Assembly (NCBI GenBank): GCA_900074725.1
Contig: LT598456.1
Location: forward strand, 999,488-1,063,487
From: Lachancea dasiensis
Taxonomy: Eukaryota; Ascomycota; Saccharomycetes; Saccharomycetales; Saccharomycetaceae
Length of the DNA: 64,000 bases
Direction of reading: 5' to 3'
Part shown: positions 9,338 through 20,000 of the stretch, piece by piece
Layout: each line of letters opens with the position of its first letter
Numbering within the stretch: position 1 is the stretch's first letter
Notes under the pieces: generated by a model
Database searches by the model: none
What the model was told of the DNA's origin: nothing
What the model saw: only the letters and a program-made list of their open reading frames with translations
Translations under genes and position numbers: made by a program

Positions 9338-10324
9338 CTACGTAGGTTTATCGAAAACGTATAGATCAACACTTTCATCAGCTACGACGAACATGCTGTA
9401 TTTTGGGTTGAATGCAATGGTCCTGGGACAGGAGTCCGGAGCGGCAACAATTGATGCACAGGGCTTGAGAGTCTTACCGCTAATGGATTCAGAGTGGTTG
9501 TAGATGGCTACCTTGCCCGAGTAATCAGTGCAGAGCGTGTAGGCGCCATCTGGGGTGAAGCATGCTGAACCTGCATCCATGAATTCTCGGAGCGGGAAGG
9601 GCCGAGTTCCCGAAAGTTCAAATAGCTGAGAGCCATCGAAGGCATCAAGGATAAGGTGCTTCCCCGCCGATGATGCAAGCAAAATATACTTGCCGTCGTT
9701 TGAAAACTCGATTTTTGACCATTGATGGAAGCTGGGATTTACTTTGATGACAAGGAAGGGTCCATTCTTCAACTGCTTGATATTATATAGGCCAATTTCA
9801 TGATTTTCTGGGTTACCCAGAGCAAATACAAGTCCGCTAGGGTCATAAGCAATGCAATTGGGTACCAGGCTTGGAACGATAGCCTGGGCTTTGGAGGTAC
9901 GCAGATCCCATAGTCGTACCGACTCGTCGTACGACGCCGACAAAAACGTGTCGTTGAGCGGACTCATCTCCAGATCACTCACCAGTGCTCCATGGCCTGT
10001 GAAATACCGCAGATACTGGTTAGTTTCCAGATTTAGATGGCGTATGTCGAAACTTTTCATCGTGGACGAATACACGCACTCGTTCTGCGAGTGTGTGAAC
10101 TTGGCCGAATGGCACCCATATTTCTTGGAAGCAACAGTACTAATGAACCTACAGTTCATGGCGTCGTAAAGGTGCATGTTGTCGTTAGCAGACGCAGTAA
10201 GTAGATATCGACCATGATCGTCGAAATTGAGCGACGTTACAGGAGCCACGTCATTGTCACCGGGCTTGAAAGTCTTGACAGCCCTGAAGCCTGCCAGTGT
10301 ATCCTTCGTAATGTCGAGGGCCAT
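9338..10324 (-). CDS. SWD2: WD40 subunit of COMPASS and of the cleavage/polyadenylation factor
   Basis: 328 residues against 329 in S. cerevisiae Swd2. A WD40 propeller runs through the whole protein, with clear repeats such as GHGALVSDLEMSPLNDTFLSASYDESVRLWDL. In yeast it is shared by COMPASS (histone H3K4 methylation) and by the APT module of CPF, in the nucleus. It is convergent with HCS1, as expected from YKL017C-YKL018W. The next gene upstream, the YKL018C-A homologue, is divergent. Confidence 0.96.
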   Translation of the reverse strand: MALDITKDTLAGFRAVKTFKPGDNDVAPVTSLNFDDHGRYLLTASANDNMHLYDAMNCRFISTVASKKYGCHSAKFTHSQNECVYSSTMKSFDIRHLNLETNQYLRYFTGHGALVSDLEMSPLNDTFLSASYDESVRLWDLRTSKAQAIVPSLVPNCIAYDPSGLVFALGNPENHEIGLYNIKQLKNGPFLVIKVNPSFHQWSKIEFSNDGKYILLASSAGKHLILDAFDGSQLFELSGTRPFPLREFMDAGSACFTPDGAYTLCTDYSGKVAIYNHSESISGKTLKPCASIVAAPDSCPRTIAFNPKYSMFVVADESVDLYVFDKPT

Positions 10325-10879
10325 CGATGAGCTGTTGGTACGCTTACGAATGCTACCGTCGTGGTAGACATGCTTGAGTTTCCTATGCTGTGGTTATAGA
10401 AAACACCGATGTCATTATACACGAACTATTAAGAACCCGTATTTTAACCTAAAAGCGGGAATGCGGACCCGGTAAAACAACGGTTCCGAGCCTTGGTTAA
10501 CCCAAAGACCCCCACCATTTCACTTCCAGCTGTTGCACTAGCCGCTGCTTTACCAGGTTTCTTCCTGCACGTCGAGACTTCCAATGACAGTTTCGAAATA
10601 AATGACACCACCACTTGAGCCAATTCTTGCGTTACTTGGGAACGCCCTCGAGTAGTTCTCCGGTTTCCATTCAGCATCCAATCCCAGCCCAACTTGTATT
10701 AGAAGGCCATTTAAACCCACTGCCGTCTGCGTTTGTTAAGCAGCGTTGCTGCTTGACGAAAATTGATATTTCTACACATGATGATGATATATATGATATA
10801 TTCTCATGTCCGCTATTACTATCAGCCAGCTCATCGCTACAACCATAGAGGACATTGAAAACACTACTTTGCACCACCC
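10325..10879. other. Divergent promoter region SWD2 / YKL018C-A homologue
   Basis: 555 bp between the divergent SWD2 and YKL018C-A-like genes. Short frames on both strands (77-82 codons) overlap each other and are probably chance. There is an AT-rich patch of gatgatgatatatatgatat type near 10780-10800. I recognise no gene. Confidence 0.5.
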
Positions 10880-11282
10880 ATGACTACTGTATGTTGCTTG
10901 TGTTGAAGCAAAGTACGTACTTTATATCCGGTTTCCTTTTGACTAACTGTACTGCCGTGAACTGTAGATAAAGCAGATAGCTCATCTCGGATTTGATTTA
11001 GCGCTGATATCCATGGTTCTGGCAGGCCTGCGCAGGAATACAGGCTGGGTATTATCTTACGAGCAATCAGACCTCAAAAACTATATAAAAAGGTATCTGG
11101 ATTGGGGGGAATCCATGTTTGGACGCCTGGTCCAGGTGGCAGAAAGAAGTAAGTACTTCCGCAAGGAAACGCCACTAGACGGATTTTTGAACGGAGTATT
11201 CAAAAGGGTAGAGGAATTGGGCAGAAGTGCACCAGGAAGACCCATGAGTCGGAGCGAGTACGTCGAACAGGAAGGACGGTGA
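10880..11282 (+). CDS. DUF1748 family protein (YKL018C-A homologue), predicted intron
   Basis: Predicted join of 10880-10888 and 10968-11282, giving 107 residues. Exon 1 is only ATG-ACT-ACT, followed by a canonical donor GTATGT (10889-10894). A GACTAAC branch point lies at 10941-10947 and the acceptor TAG ends at 10967, so the intron is 79 nt. Without the splice the frame is blocked by the acceptor TAG itself and the first ATG (11013) would cut the conserved start. The spliced N-terminus IAHLGFDLALISMVLAGLRR is the signature of the DUF1748 family (small fungal proteins of unknown function), with a hydrophobic helix near residues 8-23. The position between SWD2 and RAM2 and the strand match YKL018C-A (99 aa). 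The function is unknown. Confidence 0.82.
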
Positions 11283-11547
11283 GGAACACAGCACACAAGT
11301 GGGTATATACGAGATCAGCGTGAGCCCCATACTTTAGACAAGAAAGTCAAATATTCGCTTGTAGAGTAGCGTACTCGACGTTTGAGGATACGCATGGAGG
11401 CCACAGAAGTTGGACTGGTCGTGTTTTTCACTTCCAAGCCAAACATCTGCTATATGTTTAATATATTAACTTTAATTACATCAAATCAGGCTTATGTCAG
11501 ATTCACAATTGATTCCTTGGTGAAAGCCATATATTTGCAGTGTCACG

Positions 11548-12513
11548 ATGGACTTTTCGCTGGCTAGTTCCTTGGGTGTCGCTTTAAGCGCACTTGGCGA
11601 AACCGTACAGTCCGGCTCTCTCCGGAATCTTGCTGTCTTCCAGACGCTAGAAGAGTTGAACACTGGCCGTAACGATGGTCGTTCCTGGAGGCCAAAGCCA
11701 TTCCCGAACAGTACTAGGGCCAAGCCCAAAAAAAAGATGTTTCCACCCCCTCTTGCTGCCTATTCAGTCTCGACAGAGCAGCCATTTTTTGCCACAGGTA
11801 AGGAACCTTCACCGCACTTTGACGAATTCGAGATGCAGCTGGAACTGCACGAGAGACGTCTGCATAGCATTCAGAGGCTCGGGTGGGACTCCATACGACC
11901 CATCGGCGTCGAATATACACTGGAGGAACAAGCCGAACTAATGCAACTAGAGGCCCTGGGGGCCGAACGTCAACCACAGCTGCGCAATTCCCAAAATATG
12001 CAGCAGGAGGAGAACAGAGCTTCACCGAATAGAATAATTGCTGAAACTGTACCAGAGGGGGAAGACTTGGATGTACTAGATGAACCCCCAGCTGTTGATT
12101 TGGAGGTAGATTTGGATGAAGACGTTCGAGAAGATGAGACCTCTTATGACTATGATGACGAGTTTGCGAGAATCGACGACGAGGATGAGCCACCTGGCAT
12201 CATTCACCACCCCACGATGCAACGACCAGAGCATACGGTACAGCAATTCATAGAGACGTCACACCTTGGGGCAAGCCATCCCTACGACGTTGAAAATAAT
12301 TACGGCGGTTACGAATACAGCGAGCCACAGCCGCGTGGGGACAGCGAGGACGACAATCGTGAGGGCCAAGGACCATCCCTACTGCCTCCAGCTTTGGTAG
12401 TAGGTGCAGGGACTTCTGATAGAAGCGGAACTAGACCCGGGGCTGATATACCTCCGTTGCGCCGTCAGCTTCAAAGTCGAAGGGCTGAGTTCGAATCAAG
12501 CGATTGTGAGTGA
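11548..12513 (+). CDS. MND2: Anaphase-promoting complex subunit Mnd2/Apc15
   Basis: A 321-residue, largely disordered acidic protein. Residues about 92-130 contain the Apc15-type element (FEMQLELHERRLHSIQRLGW followed by DSIRPIG), and residues about 165-215 form a long D/E-rich tract. Mnd2 is an APC/C subunit that affects mitotic checkpoint complex turnover and, in meiosis, restrains Ama1. The assignment rests on this short motif plus synteny: in S. cerevisiae MND2 (YIR025W) is convergent with YVH1 (YIR026C), exactly as here (58 bp between stops). The protein diverges quickly outside the motif, so length differences (368 in S. cerevisiae) are expected. Confidence 0.85.
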   Translation: MDFSLASSLGVALSALGETVQSGSLRNLAVFQTLEELNTGRNDGRSWRPKPFPNSTRAKPKKKMFPPPLAAYSVSTEQPFFATGKEPSPHFDEFEMQLELHERRLHSIQRLGWDSIRPIGVEYTLEEQAELMQLEALGAERQPQLRNSQNMQQEENRASPNRIIAETVPEGEDLDVLDEPPAVDLEVDLDEDVREDETSYDYDDEFARIDDEDEPPGIIHHPTMQRPEHTVQQFIETSHLGASHPYDVENNYGGYEYSEPQPRGDSEDDNREGQGPSLLPPALVVGAGTSDRSGTRPGADIPPLRRQLQSRRAEFESSDCE

Positions 12514-12571
12514 CGGAGGAAATGCATATGCGTGTTCTTTAATACTATACAGGTTATCTAAGTAGAGAGAA

Positions 12572-13645
12572 TTACGAAGCTTGCGGTCTGACCACTTCCG
12601 ACCCAACCAGGTTTGGCAACACCCGCTTGGTATGGGCTACTTGGTCTACTTTGGCATTCTGCAGATAGATGGCAGGGACCATCCATTTACCGCAACTGCA
12701 TCTAGACCCCTTCCAGTTGTAAGCACCGACTTTGGCTGAGCAGTGAAAGCAACTGAATTTTCCTTCAAGCTCTTGTTTGCCCTGCAGTTCGTCCTTCATC
12801 CAGTTCAAAGGCTCCACGAAAAAATGCGAACACATTTCCTGAGACTGCTGGATATCTATAATCCTCCTACCTCCAGCAGCTCGCTTGATGAAATGACCCT
12901 CGGTGGACTCTTTGCTCGGTGGTTCGTGTTGGATGAAAGAGGTAGACAGCGCCAAATGCGCTCTACATTTCTTGCAACGTATGACGGTGACGTTAGCAAG
13001 TTCTTCTGGGGTCATTTTTTGGAGTCTCTTCTGATCACTGTGCTTGAAAGTCTCCTCTTGGGCCAAAATGGTTTCGCCCGTGGCATCGCTTTTCACAGAG
13101 TTCGCTAGTTTCCAGACTTTGTAAGCCTGGTCTTCATCGTCGACATAACAAGAACCCATGCCTTCATAGATTTTAAGTTGTTCCACGAAGTTGTCGTTGG
13201 GCTGAGCTCCTGGGTGTTTCCGCTGGACGGCGTACAACGCTGACTTGAAATTCAACCTGTACCGGTACATGAGATAGGCCACGATAAAGGTGACAGATCT
13301 TGATACGCCTGCATGGCAGTGCACGTACACAGCACTCTTCTGAGGCTTTTTTTTAAAGTCCACGATTTGCGGGTTGTATTCGGGTTCATGCGGAAACAGA
13401 CAGTGATCCAAAAATGTATTAGTCTCGTTAATGTACTGCAGAATGTCCGTTGAATCATCGTCATCGATCGGGATGTTCTTCAGCGTGTAGCTCTTTCTGA
13501 CCAGGTATTCAGGAAGTACCTGGAATTTCATCACTGACAAGATGTGTGTGATGTGATATTCGACCTTTAAAGGGACATGATCGATGATCGGCTGGACCGA
13601 TCCGACATAAATGCCACCGAGAACTCTATCAATCCCGTTGCTCAT
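12572..13645 (-). CDS. YVH1: Dual-specificity protein phosphatase Yvh1
   Basis: 357 residues (364 in S. cerevisiae). The N-terminal phosphatase domain carries the active-site loop HCHAGVSRS with nucleophile C110 and R116, and a general-acid aspartate within IPIDDDDS near residue 60. The C-terminal half has zinc-binding cysteine pairs (RCKKCR, CFHC, CSCGKW), the domain needed for release of Mrt4 from pre-60S ribosomes. The yeast protein acts in late 60S maturation as well as in sporulation and growth control. Convergent with MND2. Confidence 0.96.
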   Translation of the reverse strand: MSNGIDRVLGGIYVGSVQPIIDHVPLKVEYHITHILSVMKFQVLPEYLVRKSYTLKNIPIDDDDSTDILQYINETNTFLDHCLFPHEPEYNPQIVDFKKKPQKSAVYVHCHAGVSRSVTFIVAYLMYRYRLNFKSALYAVQRKHPGAQPNDNFVEQLKIYEGMGSCYVDDEDQAYKVWKLANSVKSDATGETILAQEETFKHSDQKRLQKMTPEELANVTVIRCKKCRAHLALSTSFIQHEPPSKESTEGHFIKRAAGGRRIIDIQQSQEMCSHFFVEPLNWMKDELQGKQELEGKFSCFHCSAKVGAYNWKGSRCSCGKWMVPAIYLQNAKVDQVAHTKRVLPNLVGSEVVRPQAS

Positions 13646-13807
13646 ATCTGAGATGTGGAGATGACTTGATAGTTTCTGTATGCCTGGTCTTCGAGAGTTG
13701 AGTTAGATGCGATGAGCTTGAAAAATTTCGTGATGACAGTGTACTATTTATTATGATGAGATACTTTGAACACAGTAAAAGCAAATGGCGCTCGCTAAGA
13801 ATGAGAA

Positions 13808-14761
13808 TTATGCTAGCAGCGATCTAATCTTGTAGTTCCAAAAATTGGCTCTGATTGGGTCGTAAACTTTGGATAACGCTTGGTACGCGCACCGGGCACG
13901 GCCGTAGGTTTCTTGATGTTTGGTGTAGATATGGGCCAAAAACTCAAGAGCATGCGAAGATAAGATGGGAGCAGAGTGGTTGGGATCATCAAAAACGCCC
14001 AACGTGAAGGTGAGTGCGAAATCGGTAATTTCTGAATCGAATTCGCCGTCCAAAAATTCTTGATACAGGCCCCGCAGATAGTTCCAGGGACTGATGTTTT
14101 GTGGGGCGAGTTCTATTTGGGCCTTGGCATAGTGGATCTCGGTGGTTACAAGCGCGAGCGGCGGCTTGGCTTTGAACTGAGACTTCAATACAAACATGCG
14201 GTGGCACCACGCACTGTTGTTGTAGACGTCGCGGGTAATCAAGCCAGAGCTAAACTGCAGTTCTCTGTCGAAGTTTTGGAAAAACAGCACACACCAGCGG
14301 CGATAGGACCAGACGTGGTAGTTTTTGGTATCGTCGTCGATCATGGCCTGCAGGATGGGCAATTCCCGCACGAACTGCGGGGCCGGGTGCAGTTGCAAGA
14401 GAGCCTGGCGATAGGACCAGATCTGGTAGTTTTTCGGGTTGTTCAGCGTGAACTCGTCCAGCCAGTCCAGTTCACCGTTGAGTTTTGCGGGGTCGCCACC
14501 GAAGAGCTGCTTGACGATCTGAAAGCGGTAGTTCCACATCGTGTAAAAAGCTGGCACCAGAGATATGGCCTGAGACGTAGCGTGTAGTGCTCTTGGCGAG
14601 AGCTCTAGCCTCTTCAGAAGTGCTCTGGCAATGCCCATGACTTCGCGGTACTCGTCATCGTACAGGATTCGGCACAGTTCATCCTTTTGGTGGCTTGCGA
14701 TAGGCAGAGGTTCGATATCGTCGTACTGGAAGGATCCTGGGTCGAAATTCGATTCTGTCAT
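13808..14761 (-). CDS. RAM2: Protein farnesyltransferase / geranylgeranyltransferase-I alpha subunit
   Basis: 317 residues, against 316 for S. cerevisiae Ram2. It carries the tandem PPTA helical repeats with the motifs YTMWNYRF, YQIWSYRQ, YHVWSYRRW and NSAWCHR. It pairs with Ram1 or Cdc43 to prenylate CaaX proteins in the cytosol. It follows the YKL018C-A and MND2/YVH1 genes, which fits the interleaved YKL/YIR gene order. It is upstream of and divergent from MGA2/SPT23, with an unusually long gap between them. Confidence 0.96.
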   Translation of the reverse strand: MTESNFDPGSFQYDDIEPLPIASHQKDELCRILYDDEYREVMGIARALLKRLELSPRALHATSQAISLVPAFYTMWNYRFQIVKQLFGGDPAKLNGELDWLDEFTLNNPKNYQIWSYRQALLQLHPAPQFVRELPILQAMIDDDTKNYHVWSYRRWCVLFFQNFDRELQFSSGLITRDVYNNSAWCHRMFVLKSQFKAKPPLALVTTEIHYAKAQIELAPQNISPWNYLRGLYQEFLDGEFDSEITDFALTFTLGVFDDPNHSAPILSSHALEFLAHIYTKHQETYGRARCAYQALSKVYDPIRANFWNYKIRSLLA

Positions 14762-15210
14762 TCTTGCAGCGCGCCGATACCGGGTCGTTCTTGGTGGGAA
14801 GACTCTTGATGGTGAGTCAGTTCCACGCTTAGGTGGTGGAGGCCGTCGCTATTGGTGTGGTGAGACTTATCTTAGCAGAGCAGGTGAGTACTTGTACGAG
14901 TACAGGATGGTTTAGGAGCTCTTTAAGGCGGGAAATCCAACGAAAAGGCGGGCTATGAGCGCTCTGGAGGTGATCATACTAGTCAGTGCGCTTGGAAAAG
15001 AGGAGTGGGGAGAGTAGGTGTTAGGAATTAGGAGGCGAGGCACCCGCGATCTGTCGATTATTTGACCAAAAGACATTGGGACTAGAGTACTATTAGACAC
15101 CGGGGGCTCGATTCGCCTCTGCGTGGGAGCAGGTAGGCACCATCGGGAGGTGGCGAGCTGCTGCTGTTCGAAGAGCGGTGCGTGGACAGCAGCTGGCATT
15201 TGAGTAGCGA

Positions 15211-15236
15211 GCGTCAGAATAGTACAAAGTGATATC
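15211..15236 (+). repeat. CAG-N5-TACAAAGTGAT motif, copy B
   Basis: GCGTCAG, AATAG, TACAAAGTGATA. Nearly identical to copy A at 5357-5382. A weaker variant (AAG, six bases, TACATAGTGATTG) follows at 15303-15323. Confidence 0.55.
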
Positions 15237-15498
15237 AGAGCATCGGTGGAACACGCGAACGAGGCGAATAGCGAGGCAGCGACGGCACACCGTTGCCACC
15301 CTAAGTCCTTCTACATAGTGATTGCGCTCAGATCACTCTTCTCAGATATAGTCCCGGCCTTGTAGTCCCGGGAACCACCGAGTGACAAGTAGATGTCGTC
15401 GTGTGTTAGATCTCGTATCAAACAGTCAAGCAGCAGCTTCAACAGCCAGCACGGCAAGGCGACCATTGCCGACGCCCAACCGCATGCGATGTGGAAAA

Positions 15499-15523
15499 CA
15501 TCACTTTGTAGGTACGCTGTCGC
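15499..15523 (-). repeat. CAG-N6-TACAAAGTGAT motif, copy C
   Basis: On the minus strand: GCGACAG, CGTACC, TACAAAGTGATG. Embedded in a block of about 40 bp that recurs at copy D. Confidence 0.5.
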
Positions 15524-15694
15524 GCCGGTCACGCTAGCCGTGGGACTCCCATTCGACTCGCAGAAGTCCCCGACACCGCAGTATTTGGGCCATCCGCAGC
15601 AGCACGCAAGATGAGCCACGGGCTCCCACAGGAATGGATAACGACAGTTTGCGTCACTCCGGCACGGGCGCTTTTCCCAGGCGATGGCGAAAAA

Positions 15695-15718
15695 CATCAC
15701 TCTGTAGGACACTGTCAC
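15695..15718 (-). repeat. CAG-N5-TACAAAGTGAT motif, copy D
   Basis: On the minus strand: GTGACAG, TGTCC, TACAGAGTGATG. Lies 196 bp from copy C inside the duplicated block. Confidence 0.5.
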
Positions 15719-16539
15719 CGATTTGCCGGGTCCCTAGTACAGCGTCCAAGGCACACCGTGGGCGTCACACTCTAGCCCGCCACGCCAGGGTCGCTCGTCT
15801 CCCTCTTTGTCTTCAAAATCAACCTCATTTTGCCACAATGCAGAGGCGGGCTCACCCGGGCTCACACATCGGCCACTGTGCCTGCCCAGGAACGATATCC
15901 ACACTCAACCACTCCCAGGTGACCGCACTTTACCCTCTGGCTGTTCGAAGATCTCTGTTGTGATTAGCTGTGCCAGTGCCGTTTTTCGCCATGGCGCAAC
16001 ATCCACAGAGGACGAAGGTAAACGTTGTTATCGTGCGACGGTGATCGTTGCTTCCCTGTAGCCTCTTGTTGAGAGGGGCTGTCCACAGGCTGTTTGCCAC
16101 GAGGAGCTGCCCAGACTGTTTGCCAGGCGGCGACCGTGGCAGCGCTGGCGAGCCAGGCCATGGGCCGATTTCTGGGCCAGTTAGCTTTTTATTGCTTGAT
16201 AGAGCGAGGATTACCCATCTTATCGCCTTCTAGCAAACACCGCAAATCACAGCAGATATGCAAATGGCAGCCCAAAAGCGTAGTATGGCAGAGCTCGCAA
16301 TACCGTTTCGCGGGTGCACCAGGCGTCCACCAACCGTTATCTACGGTCTTGGCGACGGGGCAAAACTGATAAGCAAAGAGGCAGCTATCATGGCATCTTA
16401 ACAAGGGTTGGCTGGACATTGTGGGCTCTAGAATGACACCATATTCGCGCTAAGCATCAGAACGGGGAGAGGGACCCACATTCTGCCACACCGTTGGTTA
16501 GCAGCGTGGATATCTCAGAAGACAGACACCAGGCCCTCG

Positions 16540-16561
16540 ACGCCAGTTTGGTACAAAGTGA
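16540..16561 (+). repeat. CAG-N5-TACAAAGTGA motif, copy E
   Basis: ACGCCAG, TTTGG, TACAAAGTGA. About 450 bp upstream of the MGA2/SPT23 start. Confidence 0.45.
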
Positions 16562-16945
16562 CCAGGCCACTGACGTTAGTGAATGGGACCTGACGGCAGG
16601 ACGGGGAAAGCGTTGGTTTCGCTGGCAAGCGGTGGCCAGCTGGTAGGCGGTGGCCAGCAGGTGGGTATTGCACGGCCCGACGTCGGTGGGGGCGTAGTTT
16701 GTAGAAGACGTCGTTTTTCGTAGCGGAAAAAAAGAGCCCAATACAACAAGAGAAAACTGGGTCTGCGGCATCGACCGGTGTGGAAGATTCCAGGCAGCTC
16801 AGCGTACTCCAGATACTCGAAGAATGGGCAATGGGAGGCGTTGTGCTGATGATCGCCAACGCTCGGGTCCCGGCCGTACACCATGACACCCGGCCTCGCC
16901 GCTCTCCTGCAAAAAGCACACTACTGAACCTCATCTCAACCGGGG

Positions 16946-16952
16946 TATATAA
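16946..16952 (+). promoter_or_regulatory. TATA box of MGA2/SPT23
   Basis: TATATAA, 61 bp upstream of the ATG at 17013, in otherwise GC-rich DNA where a chance TATA is less likely. Confidence 0.6.
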
Positions 16953-17012
16953 CACCCTCCTCCCAACACACACCCCACGCTCCACGACCGTAGGCCCTCA
17001 CGCTAGCCCTGC

Positions 17013-20000
17013 ATGATGGAGACAGAGCTTCTGGAGGACTTTCTGCTAGCCGGCGCTGGCACGGACGCCGCGAGCTACTCGCTCGACGACGTCGACAAGC
17101 AGCGCGACGAGGACTTGTTCAGCGCCTTTATCAACACCGACATGCTCCAGCAGCAGCACTACGACACCCCAGCCGCGTCCAACTACACGGTGCTCGCCGG
17201 ACGCGGCGACGGCGACGGCGACATGGATCTGGACCAGGACCAGGACCAGGACCAGGACCAGGACCCGGACCCCGAGGCCAGGCACGCCGAGTCGTCCACC
17301 AAGAAGTCGATCAGCCCACTGGATCCGCTGCCCACGATGCTGACGGCTCCCCCAAACCCTGCTGAGCGTCTGGTAGACCACGCCCTCGAGTTTGGCCGTT
17401 CCAAACCCATCCAATCCGCCTACCTGAACGCCGCGGACTTCCTCAACCTTCCGGACCAGGCCCTACCCTACCGCCTCGAAGTCGGGGGTATGCCCGTGAC
17501 CTCGCGCGTAGAGACCCAGATCAAGCTCGAACTCGCCATCTCCCCCCCGCCCCCGGAGGGCCTCGTCCACCTGCCCTCCGACTGCATCACCAAGCACAAG
17601 TGGCACCTTGCCGAAGACATCACCACCTACCAGCCCGAAGTCCAGCACCAGATGCTTTACGTCGAGGCCTTTCTCATTTGCGCATCCAACGGCAAGCCCA
17701 CATACGTCTGCAGTCGCTGTGTCAAGCGCGAGCAACGCCGCGCCTCCCGCCGCAAATCGGGCCTCTGCGACAACCTGCTGTGGTGCAACAACGAGAACCG
17801 CCGCGCCGTCGTGTTCAACAGTAGACAGGTGTTTGCCATCAAGGACCATCAGTGCGACGAGGTCGCGAAACGCTTCGACCTGTCCACGCGTGTCGTGTGC
17901 TACTGTCGGCACCACAAGGAGCCCGAGGGCTTTAAGATCCTGTTTGTGCTGCGTAACGCACGCCAGGAGGTGCTCGCCAAGACTGTTACAGGCCCGATCA
18001 TGATCATGGACAAAAAGAGCAGCAGCGCGAAGGACTCTGGAGCGCAGACCACGGGCTCCGCGGGCGACTCGGCATCTGCAGGCGCTTTCGACGCGACCGA
18101 CGGCGAGCACAGCGAGCGTAGCGAGATCCCTCACCTCACGTCCACGAGCGACCTCGAAAATTTCAAGTCCGAACACGACTTGGTCAGCTTGGCGCTGCCA
18201 AAATCCCAACACATGCTTTCGCCCACGTCCCTGGGCGGGGAGAGCTCGGAGACGCTCGGGGGGGCTAGTGCTGCCGCGGCCGCCCCGGTGGCCAATGCCA
18301 ATACCTCTCCCTATGCGCGTCGTCAAGGTGCCAAGCGCAAGCGCAGCTCCCCCGACTTTAGGTCGCATGGTTACAACAGCGTTCTCTATCCAGGCTCTAA
18401 CCCCAACTTCACATTTCACGACTTCGTCAAACCACTGCCCCCTGTCCAGCTTGGTAAGTCGCTTTCCACCTCTTCCTCCAACCAATCCTTGTCGCAATTA
18501 CAGCAAGCTCCGGCACCTGTGTCTAGTTCACTTGGTGTGGGCCCAAGCATCGACGCTCAGCAACGAAGTCTCCCGTATATCAATCGCGTTATCCCAGCCC
18601 AGGGCCCCGTGAAAGGCGGTATTGAAGTCACTCTTCTAGGCTCTCATTTTAAGCCTGGGATGATTGTCAAATTTGGCGAAAACAAGGCTCTCTCAACACA
18701 ATGCTGGTCCGAATCTACGATGGTCACATACCTGCCACCTTCTTGTAAATCAGGTGAAGTGTTGGTTACTGTTTTTGACAAGGAGGATGAACAGCACCTG
18801 GATTTGTTGGGTCCCATGTCTAACAGTAAAGCCACTTTTACATATGTGGACGACACCGATCGACAACTGATTGAGTTGGCTTTGCAAATAGTGGGTTTGA
18901 AGATGAACGGTAAACTCGAAGATGCACGTAACATTGCCAAGCGCATTGTGGGCCACGACAGTGGTCCTTCCAACAACTCCCCAGATTCTATTGCGGCAAA
19001 TGGGTCTCAAAATAACTATAGTACGGGACACGGGCAAGTGATGTTTTCAGATGAGAGCTTACTTTTGAGGGTGGTTAAGCTGTTGAATTCCAGCTCTAAT
19101 TTGTCCATGTGTGACGAAGAGGGACAAACCTTGTTGCATTTGGCTTGCTTAAAGGGATATTTCCAATTAGCGTCTACGCTGGTGCGGAAGGGCGCTCGTG
19201 TGGACGCCAAGGATTCCTTTGGTTTATATCCTTTGCATTTTGCTTGCTTGAACGGGGATGCAAGGATTATCAGGTTGCTGGTACAGTGTAAAGCTGCGAT
19301 TCACGTCGAGGCGATGAATGGCGCGACCCCTCGCGAACTATTCATCAACAACCACGACACCGATGACGAACGTTACGAGGACTATTTGAACGAGGTACTC
19401 GATGTATTGGATATCGACTTCAGCACGGAAGAACAGTCTACATTTATGGGCCGAAAGTTGTCCGACAGCAGTTTCCAATCGAGCGTCTTAGACGCCGGAT
19501 CCCTGGCGTCACTAAACGACAATTTCCAAGTGCATATTTCCAAGATGACCGAGGATAGACTATCGGACGACGACGGTGACCTAGATGACTATGAGGAAGA
19601 CGGTGATGAGGGGCTACTACAAGATGATGAGGATTATGTTATCAGCGACGATGCCAGCGAGAATAGCGGTAGTGGCAACAGTACGAAGAGTTACAATCCC
19701 AACGGTGGCAGCACCCAAGGTAACAATGACCGCTCTACTCTACCAGATCTCTCTCCCGCAGTTAGTACCGCCATTGGCAGTGGCAACGGCAATAGGCGCG
19801 CCTCACACGACGCAAATACCACGGAAAGTTCAATTTGGAACCGTATGCTCACTGCATTGAACGACGAATTGCCAAAGTACGAAGACCTCTTTCCAACGTC
19901 GGGTAAGGAAAAACACACCCATCAAGTCAATCGCGAACATACACATGCTCTGGAGTCCTCTCCGGGCCCAGACTCCCTTTCTGCCATCACCTCCAGCGCT

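Larger units (their letters stand above)
14762..17012. other. Long GC-rich intergenic gap RAM2-MGA2 with dispersed motif
   Basis: 2.25 kb without a credible gene: frames of up to 156 codons overlap each other on both strands. Two hand-counted lines (15241-15300 and 15541-15600) are 65% and 62% GC, well above the right half of the window. Copies B-E of a CAG-N5/6-TACAAAGTGAT motif lie here. Around 15486 and 15682 the motif sits in a partly conserved duplicated block of about 40 bp (GCGATG, AAACATCACT, TGTAGG, CTGTC), 196 bp apart. GCGGTGGCCAGC occurs twice 18 bp apart (16629 and 16647). In S. cerevisiae this interval (YVH1-MGA2) holds the DAL allantoin gene cluster. I looked for RNase P, SRP, U2 and similar RNA signatures and saw none. 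Confidence 0.6.

Noticed and set aside
17463-18497. 344-codon open frame on the minus strand inside MGA2/SPT23
   Set aside because: It lies wholly within a well-supported gene whose GC-rich codons suppress stops on the other strand; its composition is low-complexity and resembles no family.
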